Virus record (IMG/VR): IMGVR_UViG_3300009159_000064
Location: 1-64,000 of that record
Direction: 5' to 3' (one strand)
DNA from: a virus
DNA length: 64,000 nt
Shown here: piece by piece, positions 28,805 through 36,853 of the stretch
Position numbering within the stretch: the stretch's first letter is position 1
Layout of the letters: every line of letters starts with the position of its first letter
Notes under the pieces: generated by a model
The model's database searches: none
What the model was told of the DNA's origin: nothing
What the model saw: the letters and a program-made list of their open reading frames with translations, nothing else
Position numbers and translations under genes: made by a program

Positions 28805-29104
28805 TTAGCTCCCCATTGGTGAGTGAAAGTTATCGCCAGGATGTTGACGATACCATTGTCCTTCATGTTGAATATCTTTCCATTGTTCATGACCTGACCT
28901 ACTAATATCCAAATCACTTTTAGTAGTAAGTCTGCGTTTATTTGCTAAATCCATAGCATGTCGGTTTGCATCCATTTCAGCAGTTTCGCCTCTAAACTCT
29001 GCATGATGTTTACCATCAACAGTTACTATAGAGTGCATTCCACTCGTTGAGTGCTGTTGGGAAACTCCCCAACCATGATACATTCCTAATTCAAAGTCGC
29101 TCAT
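28805..29104 (-). CDS. Hypothetical protein
   Basis: A 99-residue protein (MSDFELGMYHGWGVSQQHST), His/Trp rich (HSIVTVDGKHHAEFRG, WKDIQHEGQWYRQHPGDNF). AAGGATAA precedes the ATG. Function unknown. Confidence 0.6.
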   Translation of the reverse strand: MSDFELGMYHGWGVSQQHSTSGMHSIVTVDGKHHAEFRGETAEMDANRHAMDLANKRRLTTKSDLDISRSGHEQWKDIQHEGQWYRQHPGDNFHSPMGS

Positions 29105-29109
29105 ATTAG

Positions 29110-30651
29110 TTATCCTTTGTTAGTTGGTCGGCTACCACGAGATGCATTTTGCGCTCGTGGATGCCCTGATGTTGCATTACCTGAAGTGCTGGCAGTTACC
29201 CCGCCTTTACCTGAACTAGTTGCTCTACCTGAAGTAGTTGCAGTTACTGGTCCATATCCACCGCTTATCTTTTGTGTGTGTGTATTACCAACTGTTGCGC
29301 CAACTGCATTGTTTATGTTACCACCAGCATATGCACCTTTGTTAACACTGTAATCCCCACCAGACGTAGGTGGTTCTGGAGCATTTTGTTTTGCTGGGGC
29401 AGAATACGGCGAAGCTGGTGCAGACGTTTGTGGTGCAGACGCTTGCGGTGCAGACGCTTGCGGTGCAGACGCTGTAGGTGGTTGTAATGCTTGTGGTGCT
29501 GAAGATTGTGGTGCTGAAGCAGATGGCCTAACCATTGATTGTGCCCAATTCTTTGCGCCTTGACCAAAATGACTCATTCTTTCCCTAAGGCGTGGTGGTA
29601 GCACTGTGCTTTGTTCACCATCATTAACTGTTTCTTTTTCATGATCAAACAGTTTTACTTCTGGCTCACCATTTAGATGTTCCCAAGCCTTTGGGTCGGA
29701 TGGGCCAAATAGGGGTACATCTGTGCGTGGGTACCCTATTTCAGCTACTGGTTTTGGTGCAGTTCCTGCTTTTTGTTCTGCTACCGTACCAAAAATACTT
29801 TTTGGCATAGCATCAGATGAAGATGAAGATGCTGGATCACGGCGTGTAGGTGTTGTCTCTAGAGGATCTACAGGATTTGCTGCTTTTTGCTCTGCATATG
29901 TACCAAACATGTTTGGCTTTAATGCAGGAGTACTTGGGTCTTCAGTTTTTTTAGAAATCTCGGTAAACTTTTCTTTAGCCATTGGAAGAGAAATGCTATT
30001 CATGTCACTAACAGATACTTGGTTTAACGTATCTACAAGAGAAGTTTTTGGAGTTTTTGCAATTTCAGAAGTTACTGCATCTGATGGAGCACTTGTTGCA
30101 TCAGCTTTTTCTTTAGATGCTTCTCTTGCAGCACGCTCTCTTGCAGTGCGAGCTGCTTGTTGTTCTGGAGTCCTTGTACGTGAAGATTTAGTTCTTGCTG
30201 GGGTAGCATCGGCGGTAGCATCGGCGGTAGCATCGGAAACTTTGCCCACTACGGCTTCTACTGCAGGAGTCATATTCTTTCCTGCGCCGCTAGCCTTGCC
30301 TTTTTTACCTTTTTTACTTGCCATGTCAGCATCCTTTGTAATAGTAGTAGTAGTTCCTTGATACGAAGTTCCTTCAGGGTAATATTTGTTTGGTCCTATC
30401 TTGTATGAACCGCCAGCTTCTCTTACATCAGCAAGAATTTGCTCATAATCTGCTGTAGATGGATTTAACCGTCTTTTTTTCTCTTTTGCTAATTGTTCTG
30501 GAGTAATGCCTAGATTCTTTTTGTCGGTACGTGCATCCTGCCTTTTCCTTTTTGCAACTTCGTCAGGTGGCAATAAATCAATCATTTCTTGTGCCGACAT
30601 CACTGGCACGCCGTCCTCATTTACCTTTGGTTTCTTTGCTTTTTTAGCCAT
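29110..30651 (-). CDS. Long disordered protein with APQAS repeats
   Basis: A 513-residue protein, lysine-rich at the N-terminus (MAKKAKKPKVNEDGVPVMSA), then mostly disordered with A/P/S/T/Q repeats such as SAPQASAPQASAPQTSAP around residue 420. A structured island near residue 440 (DYSVNKGAYAGGNINNAVGA) matches one in the 27122 gene. Two further Met/GTG starts upstream (30669) are possible. It resembles head-scaffold or decoration-like proteins only by composition. Function unknown. Confidence 0.55.
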   Translation of the reverse strand: MAKKAKKPKVNEDGVPVMSAQEMIDLLPPDEVAKRKRQDARTDKKNLGITPEQLAKEKKRRLNPSTADYEQILADVREAGGSYKIGPNKYYPEGTSYQGTTTTITKDADMASKKGKKGKASGAGKNMTPAVEAVVGKVSDATADATADATPARTKSSRTRTPEQQAARTARERAAREASKEKADATSAPSDAVTSEIAKTPKTSLVDTLNQVSVSDMNSISLPMAKEKFTEISKKTEDPSTPALKPNMFGTYAEQKAANPVDPLETTPTRRDPASSSSSDAMPKSIFGTVAEQKAGTAPKPVAEIGYPRTDVPLFGPSDPKAWEHLNGEPEVKLFDHEKETVNDGEQSTVLPPRLRERMSHFGQGAKNWAQSMVRPSASAPQSSAPQALQPPTASAPQASAPQASAPQTSAPASPYSAPAKQNAPEPPTSGGDYSVNKGAYAGGNINNAVGATVGNTHTQKISGGYGPVTATTSGRATSSGKGGVTASTSGNATSGHPRAQNASRGSRPTNKG

Positions 30652-30704
30652 GGGCGTTACATTCTCCACTGAAGACGAATTAGACTCTCCTACTTTACCA
30701 CAAG

Positions 30705-31196
30705 CTATCTCCAGCTAGGCTTAAGCGTTTTTAACTGAGCACGACGCTCTGCGTCAATATACTGTTGGTTATCCTGTTCCATTGTTCGTGGTATACCTTT
30801 AGGACCAACTTTGCCATCGTTTGTGAGAACCACTGGCATTGCTCCTGGTGGGGCAAACTTCATGCCTTTAGATTCGTATGAGATACCAGTCCATAAATTA
30901 AACTCATCTGGCCAAACGTAATCACCTGGATTTACTCTTTCGCCTTTGTGCACACCACGAGAATATTGTCGGGCATTAGTGCGACTCAATGTTCCTAAAG
31001 TTTTATCTTGTCGTCGGTTTGCCGACATTGTGCCGAGGTATCCGTCTGGATACGTGGTGTCTTGAAGTGTTCTGTAGCCTGCTAATTGATAATCTTTGTT
31101 ATTGCGAAACATAGGAGCTGGCCCAAACATTGGTTGGGATGAAGATTCTTGCTGAGCGTTGGGTGTTTGCCAATCAGCAAAGGATTGATTAGCCAT
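30705..31196 (-). CDS. Hypothetical protein
   Basis: A 163-residue protein (MANQSFADWQTPNAQQESSS), with QPMFGPAPMFRNNKDYQLAG and GYRTLQDTTYPDGYLGTMSA, later PGDYVWPDEFNLWTGISYES. The Pro/Trp/Tyr-rich composition fits a virion-associated protein. Function unknown. Confidence 0.6.
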   Translation of the reverse strand: MANQSFADWQTPNAQQESSSQPMFGPAPMFRNNKDYQLAGYRTLQDTTYPDGYLGTMSANRRQDKTLGTLSRTNARQYSRGVHKGERVNPGDYVWPDEFNLWTGISYESKGMKFAPPGAMPVVLTNDGKVGPKGIPRTMEQDNQQYIDAERRAQLKTLKPSWR

Positions 31197-31321
31197 TAGT
31201 TACCAGCGTTACTATGATCAAAAGAAGTCATGAACCCACCAGCCGCTCCACTCACTGCTGAAATAGGACGTGGTTTAGCCTTAACAACTTTCTTAGAAGC
31301 TTTCTTCTTTTTAGTAGCCAT
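31196..31321 (-). CDS. Tiny basic protein
   Basis: A 41-residue protein, MATKKKKASKKVVKAKPRPI then SAVSGAAGGFMTSFDHSNAGN. Start and stop overlap both neighbours by one base (TAATG). Function unknown; DNA-binding by charge is possible. Confidence 0.5.
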   Translation of the reverse strand: MATKKKKASKKVVKAKPRPISAVSGAAGGFMTSFDHSNAGN

Positions 31322-31581
31322 TAGCAATCCCATTTACGCAAAGCCAATGCTTTACGTGTTGGTTCACCATTTGGCTTCTTCATTGGACCTTCCATGCCTC
31401 CCATGCGAGCACAGAACGACTTGCGTCGTGCAGCAGACTTAGGAGATTTCTTCGCTTGCTCGGCAGAGACAGGTGGTTTGAGGTTATGTCCTTCCTTTTT
31501 AGCAGAGGCACGACCTTTAGCATTTAAACCACCTTCAGGGTTTTTACCCTCTTTTCGTTGCCATGCAGGTGACTTAGCCAT
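31321..31581 (-). CDS. DUF6321-like phage protein
   Basis: An 86-residue basic protein, MAKSPAWQRKEGKNPEGGLN then KGRASAKKEGHNLKPPVS and RRKSFCARMGGMEGPMKKPN. The 'WxRKEGKNPxGGLNxKGR...SFCARMGxM...KPNGEPTR' signature is a common protein in phages of freshwater and marine bacteria (DUF6321 type), with no known function. Coupled to neighbours by one-base overlaps. Confidence 0.7.
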   Translation of the reverse strand: MAKSPAWQRKEGKNPEGGLNAKGRASAKKEGHNLKPPVSAEQAKKSPKSAARRKSFCARMGGMEGPMKKPNGEPTRKALALRKWDC

Positions 31582-31715
31582 TATTTCTTTTTTGCTTTCT
31601 TTACTGGTTTCTTGGTTAATTCTGATTCAGGTACGCAGTTAGGAACCATTTTACCATTCTTCTTCTTCATCCCTAATTGTACATAGCCTTCCCAGCACGG
31701 TCCTTGTTTTGCCAT
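31581..31715 (-). CDS. Small phage protein (PCWxGYxxxGMKxKNGK type)
   Basis: A 44-residue protein, MAKQGPCWEGYVQLGMKKKN, then GKMVPNCVPESELTKKPVKK. The 'PCWxGYxxxGMKxKNGKxVPNCV' pattern is a widespread tiny phage protein often found with the DUF6321-like one; function unknown. Confidence 0.6.
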   Translation of the reverse strand: MAKQGPCWEGYVQLGMKKKNGKMVPNCVPESELTKKPVKKAKKK

Positions 31716-31716
31716 A

Positions 31717-32022
31717 TTAGTAACCATTCCGTCTTTTCTTGTTGATATCTCCGTTGTACTTCTGCCATATCATATAATTGTCTCTTGATTTTTGTTCACT
31801 GCGTTCAGCTTCATCAAAATGATTTGAGCCTATTGACATGTATGACATTGGATTAATGCCTGAGTTTTTGTCTGGATCTTTATCTGGCAAACCACCAGTT
31901 TTAGTTCGTGGTTTTTTAGGTGGCTTTTTACTGCCACCGCCTGATGCTGTTTGTGTACTAGAGTCTTTCCACACTTTATTTTTTAAGTATGGGCCGCTAA
32001 TTTCATCTAAGCGGTTTTCCAT
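31717..32022 (-). CDS. Hypothetical basic protein
   Basis: A 101-residue polar protein (MENRLDEISGPYLKNKVWKD), with a Lys/Pro-rich stretch GGGSKKPPKKPRTKTGGLPD. Possibly disordered, DNA- or capsid-associated. Function unknown. Confidence 0.55.
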   Translation of the reverse strand: MENRLDEISGPYLKNKVWKDSSTQTASGGGSKKPPKKPRTKTGGLPDKDPDKNSGINPMSYMSIGSNHFDEAERSEQKSRDNYMIWQKYNGDINKKRRNGY

Positions 32023-32024
32023 AA

Positions 32025-32213
32025 CTACTCAGTCCAAACTTCAGTTTTTCCAGCACCAGTTGGACGAGGCATTCCATAAGGAGAAGCGTCGTCATTAAGA
32101 TTAGATTTTTTAGAAGGGTTATGAGAAGCATCTGTTTGTTTGCGAGCTTTTCTTCCTTTATACTCTGCCATGTCCACAATATTAGACTTTTGTGATTTAC
32201 GAATATAGCCCAT
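32025..32213 (-). CDS. Hypothetical small protein
   Basis: A 62-residue polar protein (MGYIRKSQKSNIVDMAEYKG), with basic patch KARKQTDASHNPSKKSN. Function unknown. Confidence 0.5.
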   Translation of the reverse strand: MGYIRKSQKSNIVDMAEYKGRKARKQTDASHNPSKKSNLNDDASPYGMPRPTGAGKTEVWTE

Positions 32214-32215
32214 TT

Positions 32216-32464
32216 TTATTTGTAATATCCATCTTTGTCATATCGTTCCATTTTTTCATTATGGTCTTTAACGCCTTTAAATCCATCTTTAAGATAAGCT
32301 GCTTCAGCTCCGCTTGCTGGTATGTCCCTACCTAGTGTTTTGACAGCGCTTAATCTTTCTCGTTCTTGTTCATGTACTTGAGTGTACAACTTACCTGCGT
32401 CTGCAGAAGTAATGCCGTGTGGATCGTCGTAGCGTCCACCATGGTGTTTTTTATGAAAAATCAT
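32216..32464 (-). CDS. Hypothetical small protein
   Basis: An 82-residue helical protein (MIFHKKHHGGRYDDPHGITS), with a charged helix HEQERERLSAVKTLGRD. Good GAGGTAAC ribosome-binding site. Function unknown. Confidence 0.55.
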   Translation of the reverse strand: MIFHKKHHGGRYDDPHGITSADAGKLYTQVHEQERERLSAVKTLGRDIPASGAEAAYLKDGFKGVKDHNEKMERYDKDGYYK

Positions 32465-32466
32465 TG

Positions 32467-32757
32467 TTACCTCAATACTGGTTTAAAGGAAATAGCCGAA
32501 ATGCTTTCACCGTTCTCACCAATAATATCATCAAAACCAATAATGAAATAAAGATCTATGCCTCGTGGGGCAACAAAACCTCTTGCAATAGCGGCAGCTT
32601 TTGCACCTTGATTAACAGCACTTGCACCAATGGCTCGTATCTTAGGTAAATGCCCTGCGACAATTGATCGGGCAAGAATAGAGCCAACACTTTGAGGGTT
32701 GCTGCTTCCTGATACCTTTAAGACATCTTCAACTTTCTGATTAAGTTCTTGTGACAT
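32467..32757 (-). CDS. SpoVS-like Alba-fold protein
   Basis: A 96-residue protein starting MSQELNQKVEDVLKVSGSSN that matches the sporulation stage V protein S family along most of its length: KVSGSSNPQSVGSILARSIV, then IRAIGASAVNQGAKAAAIAR and GFVAPRGIDLYFIIGFDDII, finishing ISAISFKPVL. SpoVS (86 residues in Bacillus) adopts an Alba-like fold and binds nucleic acid. Its use in a phage is unexplained; it may act as a small DNA- or RNA-binding regulator. GGGAG before the ATG. Confidence 0.85.
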   Translation of the reverse strand: MSQELNQKVEDVLKVSGSSNPQSVGSILARSIVAGHLPKIRAIGASAVNQGAKAAAIARGFVAPRGIDLYFIIGFDDIIGENGESISAISFKPVLR

Positions 32758-32829
32758 ATAGACTCCCATTTGTAAAACATAGTTAAACAATGGTAGCACT
32801 ATTGCAATACTTATGTGTTAAAGCATAAA

Positions 32830-33195
32830 CTACTGAAACTCAGCATCTTTTAAGAGTTTTAGCATGTCCTCTAAACGCATGATGGCGTATGACTCCCCTA
32901 ATGCCGCTGCTCCCTTACCTGGTCGTTTTACTACAAGCAAAGGATAAGCTTCTTTAAGCCGTGCAGCTTGTTCTACGGTTGCGTTAAGCCACTCACTTAA
33001 CTTAAAAGATTTTTGATTCTTACATTGAATAGCAATCTCAACAGGGCTAAGTCTTTGCTTTATGCCGTGTATATCACCAGCATCATTTTCTCCTGCAAGG
33101 GCGGTTCTGCGAGCGTTTGGGAACATGTTCTCTTTAAGGTAGTTAACAATGGCTGTCTCAAATGAGGTGCCTTTAGCTTTATGTTTATTTCCCAT
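32830..33195 (-). CDS. PD-(D/E)XK-type Holliday-junction-resolvase-like protein
   Basis: A 121-residue protein with a resolvase-type start KHKAKGTSFETAIVNYLKEN, then RTALAGENDAGDIHGI, and EIAIQCKNQKSFKLSEWL; the acidic residues E/D/E and the K of CKN form the PD-(D/E)XK pattern (E...D...ExK). The order is that of phage Holliday junction resolvases. Acts in resolving recombination or branched DNA. Located directly upstream of the recombination/replication block. Confidence 0.75.
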   Translation of the reverse strand: MGNKHKAKGTSFETAIVNYLKENMFPNARRTALAGENDAGDIHGIKQRLSPVEIAIQCKNQKSFKLSEWLNATVEQAARLKEAYPLLVVKRPGKGAAALGESYAIMRLEDMLKLLKDAEFQ

Positions 33196-33356
33196 TACTC
33201 CTCCACTTGCTGATACTTAGAATAACTCATAGTAATTAACCTATCTCCTGAAGTAACACCTACCCAAGTTGGGGAATCACTGTCGCATAAACATCCCACA
33301 GTACGTTTTGTATCAGAAACAATAATGTGATTGCAGGTATTGCACTGTACTTTCAT
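33195..33356 (-). CDS. Small zinc-binding protein
   Basis: A 53-residue protein, MKVQCNTCNHIIVSDTKRTV then GCLCDSDSPT. CxxC...CLC fits a rubredoxin-like or zinc-knuckle fold. TAATG overlap with the resolvase gene. Function unknown. Confidence 0.55.
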   Translation of the reverse strand: MKVQCNTCNHIIVSDTKRTVGCLCDSDSPTWVGVTSGDRLITMSYSKYQQVEE

Positions 33357-33358
33357 AA

Positions 33359-33841
33359 TCAGGGTAGGAATCTAGAAGCACGATTTTCTTTAGGTGCAAG
33401 ACTAATTCTTCGGCTTAACTCTCGTGAAAGGACTTGAGCACCACGTTCACACCTATCAAAAACCGTGTCTACTAACTTACGGTAAGCACGAGCCTGTGTG
33501 TAGGTTTCTTGTTGTGTTTGGACTTTTTCTTCAACATCTCTTTTTGCTTTAGCTATAGTCACTAGTTCACCTTTAATTTTGTTGTCCCATTGTTCAATAA
33601 GGGTGCAAGCTTTTATGTACTCAAAAGTGTTTAACTCACGTTCTTCTATAATTTCTGCTGAGACTAATTGAGACTTAGTGTAGTTAACCCATGCCATAAA
33701 CTCTGAATACAAGGACATAAGATCAATTTCCGAAATGTCTCCTAAGTTTCTAGGAACTACTGGTAATAAACCGTGTGGCTTTTCAGGCAACATAAAGTTG
33801 TGTAAAAATTTGTCCATCTCTGGTGTCTCATCTATAATCAT
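33359..33841 (-). CDS. Hypothetical helical protein
   Basis: A 160-residue predominantly helical protein (MIIDETPEMDKFLHNFMLPE), with a long coiled coil (ELVTIAKAKRDVEEKVQTQQ) in the middle. GGAG six bases before the ATG at 33841. It overlaps the Cas4-like gene by four bases, so a partner in recombination is conceivable; nothing in the sequence says so. Confidence 0.6.
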   Translation of the reverse strand: MIIDETPEMDKFLHNFMLPEKPHGLLPVVPRNLGDISEIDLMSLYSEFMAWVNYTKSQLVSAEIIEERELNTFEYIKACTLIEQWDNKIKGELVTIAKAKRDVEEKVQTQQETYTQARAYRKLVDTVFDRCERGAQVLSRELSRRISLAPKENRASRFLP

Positions 33842-34716
33842 CTTTCGCTCCAACATGTTTTCTTAAAAGGACAATACTTACAACCACTACAACTTGAAGA
33901 CTCTGCCCACGCTGGGCGCATTGGTGGAATCTTCTGCTGTAAGGCTACTAGCAAAAGTTGACAACTATCCAATATAGGTTGAATTAATTCTGGAAGATAC
34001 TTAATAGAAAACTCTTTAACTTCTTGAGAAGGCTTCCACTCATAAATAAAGGTTAAATCATGAATACCAGTACAGTGCATGTACAACATACCTTGACGAA
34101 TATGGCTTGCAAATGGTTGGCGAATCTTCTTCCATAGACCGTCTATACCCATAGCTGGGTTAGTTTCGTACTCTTTGTATAAGTCTAAGGCTTCAAACCT
34201 AATAGTGCCTAAACCTACGGATTTAATTTCAATTAAAGTTCTACCTTTTTTGTCTGAAACTATTCCATCAGCACTACCTATAATCCCGTAGGGTTCGCTT
34301 TTTAGAGGAACTTCAGCATACGCCAAATGTTCTGATGCATTGCATTCTGGACAATTTCTTGGTGATAGGTCCCACCACTTGTGTGAACATGAACCACACC
34401 TCCATTGACCTTCTAATACTCCTGCATCCCATAGCCATTTCTGCCACTTTGCGTGAATAGCGTGTCCTTCTTCAAATACGTTTAGTCTTTGGAAAGAAAA
34501 GGTTTCATCGGAATCAACTTCTCCTTTTATCTTGTACCAAGTAGCTCGTGGACACCAGTCTCTTTTAGCCAAATCACTGGGGTGAAACATAGTTGTATCT
34601 CTATGTTTATCTTTTTCTTTTTTAGACTTTAATAGCTGAACAGCAACAAGAGGAATAATGCGTCCATTCATTTTTAACAAATTCTTATAGTTGTGCATGT
34701 CTCCAGAGTTAGTCAT
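33838..34716 (-). CDS. Cas4-family RecB-like exonuclease
   Basis: A 292-residue PD-(D/E)XK nuclease with iron-sulfur cysteines. N-terminal Cys in KRDWCPRATW (C55), nuclease motif residues H88, D150 (GSADGIV), E163 and K165 (LIEIKS), and C-terminal cysteines C276, C279, C282 and C288 (CSGCKYCPFKKTC). This is the Cas4/RecB-like 5'-3' ssDNA exonuclease layout. An extra zinc ribbon (CGSCSHKWWDLSPRNCPEC, 107-125) is inserted between Cys and nuclease core. No CRISPR array is near; phage Cas4 genes act in recombination or DNA end processing. Confidence 0.85.
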   Translation of the reverse strand: MTNSGDMHNYKNLLKMNGRIIPLVAVQLLKSKKEKDKHRDTTMFHPSDLAKRDWCPRATWYKIKGEVDSDETFSFQRLNVFEEGHAIHAKWQKWLWDAGVLEGQWRCGSCSHKWWDLSPRNCPECNASEHLAYAEVPLKSEPYGIIGSADGIVSDKKGRTLIEIKSVGLGTIRFEALDLYKEYETNPAMGIDGLWKKIRQPFASHIRQGMLYMHCTGIHDLTFIYEWKPSQEVKEFSIKYLPELIQPILDSCQLLLVALQQKIPPMRPAWAESSSCSGCKYCPFKKTCWSER

Positions 34717-35047
34717 TAGTTGTTAACTCCAAAAAATCGTCCTCAATAATAACTACATAACGGCGGTTAGCAAGATCAAACTGTAATATCGGTATTCTAT
34801 CTTCCAGTAATGCACGATCTCTAAGCTCCCTTAAATCCAATTCTTTTAATGTAATTGTTTTTTTGTTCTCTGTCAGTTTATTCTCAATAAGATATTCATG
34901 ACTTCTAACGTCATTCTTTCTAAGCCAGCCAGCTCCAGAGCGTGCATTACGTGACCCGTTGTAAGTATTTGCTGTTCTTTTCTCTTGTTTCTTAGAGGAT
35001 TTCATTATCCTCGTGTGTCTATCGGGATCTCTCCCTATGACGGTCAT
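34709..35047 (-). CDS. Small PD-(D/E)XK-like nuclease candidate
   Basis: A 112-residue protein with ARSGAGWLRKNDVRSHEYLI then ENKLTENKKTITL and DRIPILQFDLANRRYVVIIE. The 'S.GAG.LRKNDV...LIE.K' element (E and K here in LIENK) is a short PD-(D/E)XK pattern seen in phage Holliday junction or end-processing nucleases. The start at 35047 shares an ATGA junction with RecA; a second ATG (MKSSKK) with GAGG nearby is an alternative. Positioned between RecA and Cas4, so recombination is likely. Confidence 0.6.
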   Translation of the reverse strand: MTVIGRDPDRHTRIMKSSKKQEKRTANTYNGSRNARSGAGWLRKNDVRSHEYLIENKLTENKKTITLKELDLRELRDRALLEDRIPILQFDLANRRYVVIIEDDFLELTTND

Positions 35048-36066
35048 CTGACAACTTTGTAATAGGCTTCAATATCAGTCTTTAGAGATGCTTGTAACTG
35101 AAGATCTTCTCTAAAAGCTTCTAGCATCTTGTCTTTACCTTGCCATCTTTGCCCAGCATAGTCATAGTAAGCGCCAGCACGAGTAATAATCTCAGTAACT
35201 GCAGCGATGTTAAGCATATCCTTTAGGGTGTCAAAAGAACCAAGAGAAAAACCTTGAGTGTTTGTAAAGTAAAAGTCAACTACAGCCTGTTGCGATGGCT
35301 TATATGTTTTGTTCTTTAGGGTTCTAGCTTTGATGGTTTGACCAATAATTTCATCTTTATCTTTAAGCCATTCATCTCTACGAACCTCAACCCTAACAAA
35401 GTAACTAAAGTTTTTAGCAAGACCGCCTGGAGTAGTTCTATTGTCTCCCCACATCACACCAATCTTCTGACGCCATTGATTAATCATTAATCCAGTGCAT
35501 GATCGTTCTTTATCTACCATTGATCTCTTCTGTGCTTCTGAAGCTTTGCGAAAAAACTTTGATGTAATACGAGCGCCTAACCCAACAGTAAACTCATCCA
35601 TAGCACGCTCTGACTCATCAGATGGTACAAGTGCAGGTAGAGAGTCAATAACAACGCAATCAGCAGCTCTGTTGTGCATTAACTCAATAACAAGGTTGTA
35701 TGCTTGCTCCATATTATTTGTCTCAATGACCCATAAACGAGACAGGTCAACCCCAATTGCTTGGGCATAATCTGGTACAAACTCTTCAGCAGCTACCCAT
35801 ACAGCAGTCCATTCAGGATCTAAGGCTTGATTTGCTGCAATGGTCTTAAAGGCTATTGCTGTCTTTCCCGATGACTCATCACCAATAATCTCAGACCATT
35901 GATTAGAAGGCCAGCCTCCACCAAGCATCAAGTCATAGGCAAGAATACCAGTGGTAGTACGTTCTAAGCGTTGATGCATAGCATCGGCACGTAAAATAGA
36001 AACATCATTTTGTTTCTTGTTTATTTTATTAATTATTGCTGATATTGATTCGTAATTAGTTTCCAT
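35044..36066 (-). CDS. recA: RecA-like recombinase
   Basis: A 340-residue RecA/RadA-type ATPase starting METNYESISAIINKINKKQN. Walker A GDESSGKT (62-69) and a following strand; Walker B DCVVIDSLPALVPSDE; L2-like region and the KNFSYFVRVEVRR strand appear in the expected order. The protein promotes strand exchange for phage DNA repair and replication restart. Start placed at 36066 with AGGAGCACAAA upstream, rejecting a longer extension. Between a nuclease pair and the zinc protein, it forms the recombination module. Confidence 0.9.
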   Translation of the reverse strand: METNYESISAIINKINKKQNDVSILRADAMHQRLERTTTGILAYDLMLGGGWPSNQWSEIIGDESSGKTAIAFKTIAANQALDPEWTAVWVAAEEFVPDYAQAIGVDLSRLWVIETNNMEQAYNLVIELMHNRAADCVVIDSLPALVPSDESERAMDEFTVGLGARITSKFFRKASEAQKRSMVDKERSCTGLMINQWRQKIGVMWGDNRTTPGGLAKNFSYFVRVEVRRDEWLKDKDEIIGQTIKARTLKNKTYKPSQQAVVDFYFTNTQGFSLGSFDTLKDMLNIAAVTEIITRAGAYYDYAGQRWQGKDKMLEAFREDLQLQASLKTDIEAYYKVVR

Positions 36067-36076
36067 TTTGTGCTCC

Positions 36077-36451
36077 TCATACTGACCAGGATGTCTGATC
36101 TGCTTGCTCATATATACCATTCCAACCACATTCAAAACATCTTGGTGCTGGTGCGTGTCCTAATGAGCCACCATTTGATCTACTGAATACATTTTTACTA
36201 GCGCAACGAGGACATGTCAAAGAACCTTCTCTACGATGAGCCTCTCCACCTTTCCAATTCCTAATAGCCGTACCCATGTCAGTTTGCCCTGTTGGGTCAC
36301 TCTGTGGAGCTACTGACTCTACACGTTGTATAGCAACAGCTTCTGCCTGTTGGCGTAGGGCTGGCAAAATTACGTTCCGAGTAACTGGAGGTAATGAAGA
36401 ACTTTCTTGTGAACTATTTCCTGTTAACTTTTTATCCCACCATGAAGACAT
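36077..36451 (-). CDS. Zinc-ribbon protein
   Basis: A 124-residue protein with a disordered N-terminal half and a C-terminal zinc ribbon (LTCPRCASKNVFSRSN then PRCFECGWNG). May be a small regulator or a partner of the recombination genes around it. Function unknown. Confidence 0.65.
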   Translation of the reverse strand: MSSWWDKKLTGNSSQESSSLPPVTRNVILPALRQQAEAVAIQRVESVAPQSDPTGQTDMGTAIRNWKGGEAHRREGSLTCPRCASKNVFSRSNGGSLGHAPAPRCFECGWNGIYEQADQTSWSV

Positions 36452-36853
36452 CTAATCCCAATCCTCTCGTTCTTCGTCGTCGTCGTCCCTATCACAATCA
36501 TCATCGTACTCCACCGTGTACATTAAAGCAACCTTATTGTTAGATATTAACTTCTGAATTAACGACATACTGTAAGACATGATTACAGTTTTAGCGCTTT
36601 CAATCATGGCTGGAGTTTGACCTTCTGTAGAATTTGTTTTCTCTAGCACTTGTGAAAACCACTCAACAGACTCAACAATTTCATCAAAAATACCAAAATG
36701 ATGTAATGTTTCCCATTGTTGTTCTATAAGACCTAGTTCTAATTCCTCAACATCTTTAGATGCTGGGGCAAAACCTAATTGATTAGCAACATCTTGACCT
36801 GTCTGTGATGACAGCATTAGACAAAAATTGCGTTTACTTAAGATAGTTGTCAT
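36452..36853 (-). CDS. Hypothetical acidic protein
   Basis: A 133-residue acidic helical protein ending in YDDDCDRDDDDEEREDWD. It overlaps the polymerase gene by four bases (ATGA type). Function unknown; a polymerase accessory is a possibility from position only. Confidence 0.6.
   Translation of the reverse strand: MTTILSKRNFCLMLSSQTGQDVANQLGFAPASKDVEELELGLIEQQWETLHHFGIFDEIVESVEWFSQVLEKTNSTEGQTPAMIESAKTVIMSYSMSLIQKLISNNKVALMYTVEYDDDCDRDDDDEEREDWD

Noticed and set aside
29723-30361. A 212-codon plus-strand open frame
   Set aside because: Antisense to the disordered Ala/Ser/Pro-rich gene, which by its composition gives long shadow frames.
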